Shown: in pieces, positions 1-5,314 of the stretch
Position numbering within the stretch: the first letter of the stretch is position 1
Layout of the letters: the number at the start of each line of letters is the position of its first letter
From: Actinomycetota bacterium
GTDB lineage: Bacteria; Actinomycetota; Actinomycetes; Nanopelagicales; Nanopelagicaceae
Direction: 5' to 3'
NCBI GenBank assembly: GCA_947494085.1
Contig: CANLTP010000063.1
Span: forward strand, 1 to 5,997
Length of the DNA: 5,997 bases
Made by a program: the position numbers and the translations under genes
The notes under the pieces: generated by a model
What the model saw: the letters and a program-made list of their open reading frames with translations, nothing else
The model's database searches: none
Told to the model about the DNA's origin: nothing

Positions 1-228
1 GGGGTGCAGAATGAATTCTTCATTCGCTTCTACTGCAACTTCGCGAGTTAGATCAGGTTGCTCGATTGATGGGTCGATTACCGAATACTTATGGTTTTCA
101 AAGACCCGAAAGAACCGATCGAGTCGGACATCCACGCTAGATGGTTGAATCATGGCGCCGTCGAAAGGTTCAACCTTTACGCGGCCAGCGCTGATTTCGG
201 CCTTGATGTCGCGATCACTTAGTAGCAC
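1..228 (-). CDS. dcd: dCTP deaminase, N-terminal part (cut by left window edge)
   Basis: This is the first 76 codons of a gene running off the left edge. Dcd deaminates dCTP to dUTP in the cytoplasm, feeding dTMP synthesis; the mycobacterial enzyme also hydrolyses dUTP to dUMP. The translation begins [16 protein letters not shown], continues through [16 protein letters not shown] (about residues 28-43) and ends at EEFILHP, closely matching the start of the mycobacterial Dcd as I remember it. The family is about 190 residues, so roughly 60% is missing, including the catalytic glutamate region, and bifunctionality cannot be judged. The start is GTG at 228-226; an in-frame TAG at 240-238 rules out a long extension. 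There is no Shine-Dalgarno sequence, and a -10-like TAGGGT six bases upstream suggests a leaderless message. It is divergent from the acyl-CoA dehydrogenase gene. Confidence 0.93.
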   Translation of the reverse strand, partial: MLLSDRDIKAEISAGRVKVEPFDGAMIQPSSVDVRLDRFFRVFENHKYSVIDPSIEQPDLTREVAVEANEEFILHP

Positions 229-234
229 GGACAG

Positions 235-263
235 ACCCTATATCCTCAATCCGGCTTGATTAA
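235..263 (-). promoter_or_regulatory. candidate dcd promoter (leaderless type)
   Basis: On the minus strand the hexamer TAGGGT (240-235) fits the actinobacterial -10 pattern TANNNT. It is followed by six bases and then the GTG start at 228, so transcription would begin on or next to the start codon. The matching -35 position (263-258, TTAATC) is weak. It overlaps the -35 candidate of the opposing promoter, so the two genes could share control. Assigned by eye. Confidence 0.35.
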
Positions 264-284
264 GTTACTGGCGGGTAGCATTAT
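256..284 (+). promoter_or_regulatory. candidate promoter of the acyl-CoA dehydrogenase gene (leaderless type)
   Basis: TTGATT (256-261) is separated by 17 bp from CATTAT (279-284), each matching four of six positions of the sigma-70 consensus. An overlapping alternative -10 is TAGCAT (276-281), which fits TANNNT. Either would start transcription at about 291, the A of the ATG, and there is no purine-rich Shine-Dalgarno sequence at a usable distance. This supports a leaderless mRNA. Confidence 0.45.
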
Positions 285-290
285 TGTGCC

Positions 291-2114
291 ATGAGCCACT
301 ACATAGCCAACCTGCGCGATATCGAATTCTGCCTATTCGACCTCCTTAAGCGCGATGAGATTCTAGGCAAATCAATCTTTAAAGACATTGATCGTGAAAC
401 CTCGATGGGGATGTTAGAAGAAATCAAACGTTTAGCCGAGAACGATCTTGCTGACTCATTTGTTGAAAGCGATCGATTAGGTGTGCAATTCAATAAAGAG
501 ACTGGCGATGTTAAATTGCCTGAAAGTTTTAAGAAGTCATACCGAACATTTATGGATAACGAGTGGTGGCGTATCGACGCTCCAGTTGAAATCGGTGGCA
601 CGTTGATTCCAGCTTCACTGCGTTGGGCAATTGCCGAAATGGTTTTAGGATCAAACCCTTCAATTCACATTTATGCATCCGGAACTGCATTCGCACATGT
701 TGCATATGTTCTCGGAAATGATGAACAGAAAAAGATGGCAAAGCTAATGGTCGATAACGACTGGGGCGCCACGATGCAACTTACTGAACCAGATGCTGGC
801 AGTGATGTTGGTGCTGGAAGAACTAAAGCCGTACAACAGAGCGATGGCACTTGGCACATCACCGGAACAAAAAGATATATCACTTCTGGAGATTCAGATT
901 TAAACCCAAATATTATTCATTATGTTCTTGCCCGACCAGAAGGCGCCGGTCCTGGAACAAAAGGTTTGAGTTTATTTTTGGTTCCAAAGTTTATGTTTGA
1001 TTTTGAAACTGGCGAGCTTGGAAAGCGCAACGGCGCTTATGTAACCAGTGTTGAACACAAGATGGGGCTTAATGTTTCAGCTACTTGTGAAATGAATCTT
1101 GGCGAGAAAGAACCTGCTGTTGGCTACCTACTTGGCGATGTCCATGAAGGTATTGCTCAAATGTTTAAGGTAATTGAATACGCACGAATGATGGTCGGAA
1201 CTAAAGCAATTGCAACGCTTAGCGCTGGTTACCAACAAGCGCTGGCTTACGCAAAGGTTCGCGTGCAAGGACCAGATCTAACTAAGGCTGCTGATAAGGC
1301 AAGCCCGCGTGTAACGATTATTAATCATCCAGATGTTCGTCGTTCGCTAATGGTGCAGCAGTCTTATTCCGAAGGAATGCGCGCACTTATTCTGTATACC
1401 GCATCAATTCAAGATGAAATCTTGCTGGCCAAGGCTGCTAATGACAGTGATCGAGCCGATGACATGGAAGCTTTAAATGATTTATTGCTCCCAATTGTTA
1501 AAGGTTATGGCAGTGAAAAGTCTTGGGTTCTACTTGGAACCGAATCACTTCAGACATTTGGCGGGGCTGGCTTTACGCAGGATTGGCCACTTGAACAATA
1601 TGTTCGCGATGCCAAGATTGATACTTTGTATGAAGGCACAACAGCAATTCAAGGTTTAGATTTCTTCTTCCGTAAAATCATAAAAGATGGTGGACGTGCA
1701 CTTGGTCTGCTTGGAAAAGAGATTGCCGCATTTACTGCTACTGGTGGCGAACTTGCTGAAGAGAAAGCCGCATTAGCAAAAACCCTCGAAGATTTAAATG
1801 CGATGACTGGAACACTTGTTGGCTTCGCAATGGAATCACAAGAGAACGTTGAGAAGATCTATAAGGCTGGTCTGAATACAACTCGTCTTTTGATGTCTGT
1901 TGGCGAAGTAATTATTGCCTGGTTGTTATTGCGCCAAGCAGAAATCGCAATTTCAAAATCTGCTAACCCAGGTCGGGATGCAGATTTCTATGCTGGAAAA
2001 GTTGCATCTGCGAAGTTCTTCGTAAAAACGGTTCTTCCACACATTAAAGCTGAATTAAAGATTGTATTGGGCGAAACTGGCGAGTTAATGGAGATTCCAG
2101 AAAGCGCCTTTTAA
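291..2114 (+). CDS. fadE: acyl-CoA dehydrogenase, FadE5-type (607 aa)
   Basis: An FAD-dependent enzyme introducing the alpha-beta double bond into acyl-CoA, the first oxidative step of fatty-acid beta-oxidation, in the cytoplasm. At 607 residues it belongs to the long acyl-CoA dehydrogenases with an extra C-terminal region; ordinary members have about 380-400. Visible signatures are MQLTEPDAGSD (162-172, FAD/substrate contacts), the middle beta domain to about residue 285, TFGGAGFTQD (422-431) and LYEGTTAIQG (446-455), where Glu448 is the expected catalytic base. The start MSHY and the end ESAF closely resemble mycobacterial FadE5 from memory, which also supports this ATG as the true start. 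The extra helical C-terminus spans about 465-607. It is the first of three close plus-strand genes. Substrate chain length cannot be read from sequence; mycobacterial FadE5 is reported to be broad. Confidence 0.95.
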   Translation: MSHYIANLRDIEFCLFDLLKRDEILGKSIFKDIDRETSMGMLEEIKRLAENDLADSFVESDRLGVQFNKETGDVKLPESFKKSYRTFMDNEWWRIDAPVEIGGTLIPASLRWAIAEMVLGSNPSIHIYASGTAFAHVAYVLGNDEQKKMAKLMVDNDWGATMQLTEPDAGSDVGAGRTKAVQQSDGTWHITGTKRYITSGDSDLNPNIIHYVLARPEGAGPGTKGLSLFLVPKFMFDFETGELGKRNGAYVTSVEHKMGLNVSATCEMNLGEKEPAVGYLLGDVHEGIAQMFKVIEYARMMVGTKAIATLSAGYQQALAYAKVRVQGPDLTKAADKASPRVTIINHPDVRRSLMVQQSYSEGMRALILYTASIQDEILLAKAANDSDRADDMEALNDLLLPIVKGYGSEKSWVLLGTESLQTFGGAGFTQDWPLEQYVRDAKIDTLYEGTTAIQGLDFFFRKIIKDGGRALGLLGKEIAAFTATGGELAEEKAALAKTLEDLNAMTGTLVGFAMESQENVEKIYKAGLNTTRLLMSVGEVIIAWLLLRQAEIAISKSANPGRDADFYAGKVASAKFFVKTVLPHIKAELKIVLGETGELMEIPESAF

Positions 2115-2128
2115 TATCTTTTAATCGC

Positions 2129-2134
2129 TAAGAT
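2129..2134 (+). promoter_or_regulatory. candidate -10 element before the EamA gene
   Basis: TAAGAT fits TANNNT and ends five bases before the GTG start at 2140, where a Shine-Dalgarno sequence would otherwise be expected and is absent. No convincing -35 is visible 17 bp upstream; that position lies in the end of the preceding gene. It could give a separate leaderless transcript, or it may be chance in AT-rich DNA. Confidence 0.25.
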
Positions 2135-2139
2135 TCACT

Positions 2140-3057
2140 GTGCTTAAGAATCTGCGACATGAGATCTATCTAGTTTTCGGTTCACTTTTTTTTGCGATTA
2201 GTAGCATCCCAGCAAAGCTAGCAATGGAGAGCGGCTTATCTGCTTGGCGCCTTACTCAGATTAGAACGCTGGGTGCCTTCTTAGTTCTATTTATCTACGT
2301 TTATTTAAAGAATAAGCAGTCACTAAAAATTAAAGCGAAGGAACTTCCAACCCTCATAGTTTTTGGTATCTTCGGTTTTGCTGCAGTAAATCTTCTTTAT
2401 TTTCTGGCTATTCAAAGGCTGAATGTTGGGATTGCGCTAATTATTGAATTCACTGCGCCAATCTGGATTGCACTCTGGATGAGATTTATTCAGAAGAAAT
2501 TAGTGTCGAAATTAATGTGGTGGGGGCTTGTTATCGGTTTAACTGGCTTGGTTTTAATTGCCCAGGTTTGGCGGGGGTTAACTCTCGATGGACTTGGTGT
2601 TCTCTTCGCAGTCTTGTGCGCCTTTGCTCTTACAACATACTTCTTGGTCGGCGAAAAGTTAGTGGGTGTTAAATCCAGTGAAGCAACGATGGCTTGGGGG
2701 CTTGGAATTTCCTCGGCCTTCTTTGCGATTATCCAACCCTGGTGGACTTTCCCATTTAAAGAGATGGGCAACATAGTTGATCTGACTGGTCGGCTCTCAG
2801 GAATTTCCCTCCCAACTTTCTATTTAGTTCTTTGGGTAATTGTTTTTGGAACCGCAATCCCTTATTTCTTAGTCTTAAACGGGCTCCGTGGGTTAAGCGC
2901 TGCAAAAACTAGTTCGATCGGCATGTTAGAACCGGTTCTAGGTGGAATCTTTGCTTGGATCTTCCTGTATGAGAAGTTAAATTTCATTCAATCCGTTGGT
3001 GCTGTTGTTGTACTCGTCGGTATTTACCTCGCAAATCGCGCCAGAATTAATGTATAG
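2140..3057 (+). CDS. EamA/DMT-superfamily membrane transporter (305 aa)
   Basis: An inner-membrane protein of the drug/metabolite transporter superfamily, probably an exporter or exchanger of amino acids or other small metabolites; the substrate cannot be told from sequence. About ten hydrophobic segments are visible, near residues 10-28, 37-56, 70-90, 97-115, 124-142, 152-170, 184-200, 226-246, 255-277 and 281-299. They form two five-helix EamA repeats, and 305 residues is normal for the family. Typical motifs are EFTAPIW (103-109) at the end of repeat one and MLEPVLGGIFAW (262-273) followed by YEKL (277-280) in repeat two. The start is GTG, 25 bp after the dehydrogenase stop, with no Shine-Dalgarno sequence. 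It lies 14 bp before the carbonic anhydrase, so co-transcription is likely. RhtA-like threonine/homoserine export is one possibility, but not supported specifically. Confidence 0.9.
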   Translation: MLKNLRHEIYLVFGSLFFAISSIPAKLAMESGLSAWRLTQIRTLGAFLVLFIYVYLKNKQSLKIKAKELPTLIVFGIFGFAAVNLLYFLAIQRLNVGIALIIEFTAPIWIALWMRFIQKKLVSKLMWWGLVIGLTGLVLIAQVWRGLTLDGLGVLFAVLCAFALTTYFLVGEKLVGVKSSEATMAWGLGISSAFFAIIQPWWTFPFKEMGNIVDLTGRLSGISLPTFYLVLWVIVFGTAIPYFLVLNGLRGLSAAKTSSIGMLEPVLGGIFAWIFLYEKLNFIQSVGAVVVLVGIYLANRARINV

Positions 3058-3059
3058 GG

Positions 3060-3065
3060 TAAATT
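3060..3065 (+). promoter_or_regulatory. candidate -10 element before the carbonic anhydrase gene
   Basis: TAAATT fits TANNNT and ends six bases before the ATG at 3072. The only G-rich stretch upstream (AGGG, 3056-3059) leaves 12 bases to the start, too far for a good Shine-Dalgarno site. An overlapping alternative is TAGGGT (3055-3060), which contains the stop codon of the transporter gene. Weak evidence because the region is AT-rich. Confidence 0.25.
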
Positions 3066-3071
3066 TAGCTC

Positions 3072-3566
3072 ATGGAAAATTTTGCAGATTTAATCGGGGC
3101 TAATCAAGAGTATGCAAACACTTTTAAATCTCGCGGTTTAAGTGGTGAAGCTAAAAAAGGTTTAGCAATTGTCACATGCATGGACTCTCGAATTGATCCA
3201 CTTCATATTGTTGGCATGGAAGCTGGCGATGCAAAGATATTAAGAAACGCGGGTGCCAGAGTCACAGAGGACGTTCTTCGTACTTTAGTTCTTGCTACTC
3301 ATCTACTTAGTGTTACTCGAATTCTGGTAATGCCACATACTGATTGCAAAATGGCCAGTGGTGAGGAACATGAAATTCACGCAGCTATTCTTGAGAAATC
3401 TGGAATCGATACTCGAGGAATTGAGATTCGCACAGTTAAAGATCAGATGAAAGCGCTTGTTACTGATATCCAGAGAATCGAAAGCTACCCGCTACTTGCA
3501 AAAAATGTAAAAGTTATGGGAGCAGTCTTTAACGTAGAAACTGGAAAATTAACACCAGTTATTTAA
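3072..3566 (+). CDS. beta-class carbonic anhydrase (164 aa)
   Basis: A zinc enzyme interconverting CO2 and bicarbonate in the cytoplasm, supplying bicarbonate to carboxylases and helping pH balance. The beta-class zinc site is complete: Cys36 with the Asp38-Arg40 dyad in VTCMDSR, then His89 and Cys92 in PHTDC. RNAGARVTEDVLR (58-70) is the other conserved block. Length and sequence fit the short actinobacterial subgroup typified by M. tuberculosis Rv1284, as I recall that protein, including the C-terminal VETGKL motif (155-160). The ATG at 3072 places the conserved core where the family expects it. It follows the transporter gene by 14 bp, and its stop codon overlaps the end of dnaB. Bicarbonate could support acyl-CoA carboxylation reactions, but no carboxylase is in view. 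Confidence 0.93.
   Translation: MENFADLIGANQEYANTFKSRGLSGEAKKGLAIVTCMDSRIDPLHIVGMEAGDAKILRNAGARVTEDVLRTLVLATHLLSVTRILVMPHTDCKMASGEEHEIHAAILEKSGIDTRGIEIRTVKDQMKALVTDIQRIESYPLLAKNVKVMGAVFNVETGKLTPVI
3539..3560. repeat. inverted repeat at the convergent gene ends, possible weak bidirectional terminator
   Basis: AACTGG (3539-3544) and CCAGTT (3555-3560) are perfect 6-bp arms around a 10-base loop in the last codons of the carbonic anhydrase gene. On the plus strand the stem is followed by an AU-rich stretch ending in TTTT; on the minus strand the T of the arm leads into TTC. The stem is short and low in GC, so it would be a poor terminator. No better one is seen between these convergent genes. 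Confidence 0.3.
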
Positions 3567-4975
3567 TTATCTTTTACAAAACTTTCAGAGTTCTGAGAAT
3601 AGCTAGGCGCCATATCGCTAAATCTCGCGAAGTGTAATTGCGCGCTTACGGTGATTGTTCGAGTTGGCCCGTTACGGTGCTTAGCAATAATTAAATCAGC
3701 TTCACCAGAACGATTCGCTCCGTCATACATATCATCGCGGTGCAGAAGAATTACTACGTCGGCATCCTGCTCGATAGATCCAGATTCACGTAGATCAGAG
3801 AGCATTGGCTTCTTATCCGCACGCTGTTCTGGCGAACGGTTTAACTGCGAAATCGCGATAACCGGAACATCAAGTTCCTTGGCTAGAAGCTTTAGATTTC
3901 TAGAGAATTCGGATACCTCTTGTTGACGATTCTCTACACGCTTTCCGGCCGTCATCAACTGTAAGTAGTCGATAACAATTAACTTCAAACCATGGCGCTG
4001 CTTTAGGCGACGAGCCTTTGCGCGAATCTCCATAAGTGAAAGGTTCGGTGAATCATCAATAAATAAAGGTGCTTGAGAAATTTCACCCATACGTTTTGCT
4101 AATCGGCCCCACTCTTCATCTGTAAGAGCGCCGGAGCGAATGTTGTTTAGAGCAACGCGAGCTTCGGCAGAGAGCATACGCATCGTGATTTCAGAGCGGC
4201 TCATTTCGAGAGAGAAAATAACTGATGGATCACCATTATGAATTGATGCATAGCGTGCAATATCAAGGCCGAGTGTTGATTTACCAACTGCAGGACGTGC
4301 AGCAAGAACAATCATGTTTCCGGGATGCAGACCATTAGTTAAAGTATCGAGATCTTTAAATCCAGTCTTAACACCTTCGCCCTTAACGCCATTTGAGATT
4401 GCTTCGATTTCATCGAGAGCGGCAGGTAGAAGTTCTGATAGTTGAATGTAATCCTCAGTTGTGCGATGTTCGGTAACTTGAAAAATTTCTGCTGATGCTT
4501 GATCTACTGCATCATCAACTTCACCTTCGCCAGAATAACCAAGTTGCACAATCTTTGTTCCGGCTTCAACTAGGCGACGCATGATTGCATGGTCGCGAAC
4601 AATCTTTGCGTAATAGCCAGCGTTTGCTGCAGTCGGAACCGAATTAATAAGTGTGTGTAAATAAGGTGCGCCACCAGCACGAGCGATGTCGCCACGCTTT
4701 GTTAATTCAGCTGCAACGGTTACTGGATCAGCAGGTTCGCCGCGACCATACAAATCTAGAATTGCATCATAAATTAATTCGTGAGCTGGTCGATAGAAAT
4801 CACGTTCGCGAATAATTTCAACAACATCTGCAATTGATTCTTTACTCAACAACATTCCACCAAGAACACCTTGCTCAGCAATTAAATCTTGAGGTGGTGT
4901 GCGTTCGAATTCAACTGTTGCGGGAATTCGATTGTTGGAGTTATTTCCGCGGTTGGGGAGTTCTGCGATGCTCAT
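3563..4975 (-). CDS. dnaB: replicative DNA helicase DnaB (470 aa from the preferred start)
   Basis: Hexameric ATP-driven helicase that unwinds DNA ahead of the replisome and recruits primase. Counting from the ATG at 4975: the N-terminal domain begins around PPQDLIAEQ (27-35) and includes FYRPAHE and YGRGEP. The RecA-like domain carries Walker A RPAVGKST (227-234, Lys232), SLEMS (255-259), Walker B LIVIDY (332-337), SQLNRSPEQR (376-385) and the arginine-finger region KHRNGP (432-437). There is no intein at LRESGS, a site interrupted in some mycobacteria. An in-frame ATG at 5014 would add 13 residues, but the inner ATG has a strong GGGAGG eight bases upstream and the extra residues look unlike the family. 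The C-terminus continues about 13 residues past the conserved FSDMAP end, into the overlap with the convergent carbonic anhydrase gene. Confidence 0.95.
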   Translation of the reverse strand: MSIAELPNRGNNSNNRIPATVEFERTPPQDLIAEQGVLGGMLLSKESIADVVEIIRERDFYRPAHELIYDAILDLYGRGEPADPVTVAAELTKRGDIARAGGAPYLHTLINSVPTAANAGYYAKIVRDHAIMRRLVEAGTKIVQLGYSGEGEVDDAVDQASAEIFQVTEHRTTEDYIQLSELLPAALDEIEAISNGVKGEGVKTGFKDLDTLTNGLHPGNMIVLAARPAVGKSTLGLDIARYASIHNGDPSVIFSLEMSRSEITMRMLSAEARVALNNIRSGALTDEEWGRLAKRMGEISQAPLFIDDSPNLSLMEIRAKARRLKQRHGLKLIVIDYLQLMTAGKRVENRQQEVSEFSRNLKLLAKELDVPVIAISQLNRSPEQRADKKPMLSDLRESGSIEQDADVVILLHRDDMYDGANRSGEADLIIAKHRNGPTRTITVSAQLHFARFSDMAPSYSQNSESFVKDN

Positions 4976-4983
4976 AGATACAT

Positions 4984-4989
4984 CCTCCC
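4984..4989 (-). promoter_or_regulatory. ribosome binding site that decides the dnaB start
   Basis: On the minus strand GGGAGG sits eight bases before the ATG at 4975. It is the best Shine-Dalgarno match in the window and lies inside the reading frame of the longer alternative start at 5014. A message starting near 5014 would therefore have a leader of about 39 bases ending in this site. Confidence 0.75.
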
Positions 4990-5080
4990 AACGACCACTG
5001 ACAAAAGATGACATTAAAACTAGCTAACATGCGTAATTTAATGAGAATGGGGTGAGAGGTGTTAGAAAGTTCTGAATTGG

Positions 5081-5144
5081 TGTGGGTGAGCGTGTGGAGA
5101 AGTTGCGAATGAGAGTGGATAACTTGTGTATAACAGGTGGATAA
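5081..5144 (-). promoter_or_regulatory. helically phased array of DnaA-box-like 9-mers upstream of dnaB
   Basis: Six 9-mers in one orientation, read on the minus strand against TTATNCACA. They are TTATCCACC (5144-5136, one mismatch), TTATACACA (5133-5125, perfect), TTATCCACT (5122-5114, one mismatch), TCATTCGCA (5112-5104, two), TTCTCCACA (5101-5093, one) and TCACCCACA (5089-5081, two). Their left ends are 12, 11, 10, 11 and 11 bp apart, close to one helical turn, so bound DnaA would line up on one face of the DNA. The three best boxes are contiguous with 2-bp gaps. DnaA binding is inferred from the motif and arrangement; the outer boxes are degenerate and could be chance. Confidence 0.6.
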
Positions 5145-5148
5145 GCGC

Positions 5149-5162
5149 GAGGGTCAACCCTC
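5149..5162. repeat. short perfect inverted repeat next to the DnaA-box array
   Basis: GAGGG (5149-5153) and CCCTC (5158-5162) flank TCAA; the outer loop bases could also pair. It starts five bases beyond the last DnaA-like box. On the plus strand TTT follows, so it has the look of a very small terminator, and its minus strand contains TTGACC, a possible -35 for dnaB. It could be an operator, but no regulator is suggested by the sequence. Confidence 0.35.
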
Positions 5163-5189
5163 TTTCACGCTCAAAACAAGTTTAAAACC

Positions 5190-5198
5190 TGTGGGTAA
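5190..5198 (-). promoter_or_regulatory. isolated DnaA-box-like 9-mer
   Basis: On the minus strand this is TTACCCACA, one mismatch from TTATNCACA and in the same orientation as the array. It begins 54 bp from the nearest array box, close to five helical turns. It lies beside the AT-rich stretch, where an origin would have a box bordering its unwinding element. Confidence 0.4.
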
Positions 5199-5220
5199 AG
5201 ATTTATTTCTTCATCTCAAT

Positions 5221-5256
5221 ATCTAAGAAATCTAAGAAATCTAAGAAATCGAAGAA
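5221..5256. repeat. four-copy 9-bp tandem repeat in AT-rich DNA
   Basis: ATCTAAGAA occurs perfectly at 5221-5229, 5230-5238 and 5239-5247, and as ATCGAAGAA at 5248-5256 (one change). It lies in a stretch (about 5199-5274) with roughly a quarter GC. Tandem AT-rich short repeats of this kind are seen in origin unwinding regions, but they also arise by slippage between genes. No open reading frame or clear promoter explains it. Confidence 0.85.
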
Positions 5257-5270
5257 TACTTACGAAATAG

Positions 5271-5296
5271 AAAAGCCCGCCTCTTTCGAGACGGGC
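5271..5296 (-). terminator. intrinsic terminator of the rpsR-rplI transcript
   Basis: On the minus strand a nine-pair stem (arms 5296-5288 and 5283-5275, one G-U pair) is closed over a GAAA tetraloop and followed directly by TTTT (5274-5271). It lies 18 bases after the rplI stop codon. The wobble becomes a C-A mismatch when read on the plus strand and no U-tract follows there, so it is directed at rplI. It separates the ribosomal operon from dnaB, which therefore probably has its own promoter. Confidence 0.88.
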
Positions 5297-5314
5297 CTTT
5301 AATTCCTAGAACTA

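Larger units (their letters stand above)
5015..5314. other. non-coding region between dnaB and rplI, origin-like or regulatory
   Basis: About 300 bp without a credible gene. Reading away from dnaB it holds: a possible dnaB -10 (TTAGCT or TAGCTA on the minus strand, around 5021-5030); an array of DnaA-box-like 9-mers (5081-5144); an inverted repeat (5149-5162); one further DnaA-box-like 9-mer (5190-5198); a stretch of only about a quarter GC with a 9-bp tandem repeat (5221-5256); and the rplI terminator (5271-5296). On the minus strand TTGACC (5157-5152) could be a -35, with TTATAC (5133-5128) 18 bp on as a poor -10; that -10 lies inside the perfect DnaA box. The parts resemble an origin or a DnaA-controlled dnaB promoter. 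Which one is not decided by sequence alone. Confidence 0.6.

Noticed and set aside
299..883. Minus-strand open frames of 63-100 codons opposite the dehydrogenase gene
   Set aside because: They are antisense to a well-conserved gene, have compositionally biased translations with no family resemblance, and no ribosome binding site or promoter of their own.
1477..1659. Plus-strand open frame of 60 codons inside the dehydrogenase gene
   Set aside because: It lies in another frame over the region that encodes the catalytic Glu448 block; a chance frame.
2490..2774. Minus-strand open frame of 94 codons opposite the transporter gene
   Set aside because: Antisense to predicted membrane helices, no recognisable motif and no start signal.
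3583..3597. Inverted TCAGA/TCTGA near the end of dnaB as a terminator
   Set aside because: The arms are five bases with a two-base gap, too tight to form the full stem, GC-poor and without a following U-tract; it lies within conserved-length coding sequence.
3651..3926. Plus-strand open frame of 91 codons opposite dnaB
   Set aside because: Serine- and arginine-rich translation typical of the reverse of a conserved coding sequence; it lies opposite the DnaB arginine-finger region.
4381..4420. Intein insertion in dnaB
   Set aside because: The helicase domain reads through continuously from Walker A to the arginine-finger region, including the LRESGS site used by mycobacterial inteins; no insertion is present anywhere in the gene.
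5221..5256. CRISPR array
   Set aside because: The repeat unit is 9 bp with no spacers between copies and no cas gene nearby; it is a simple tandem repeat.
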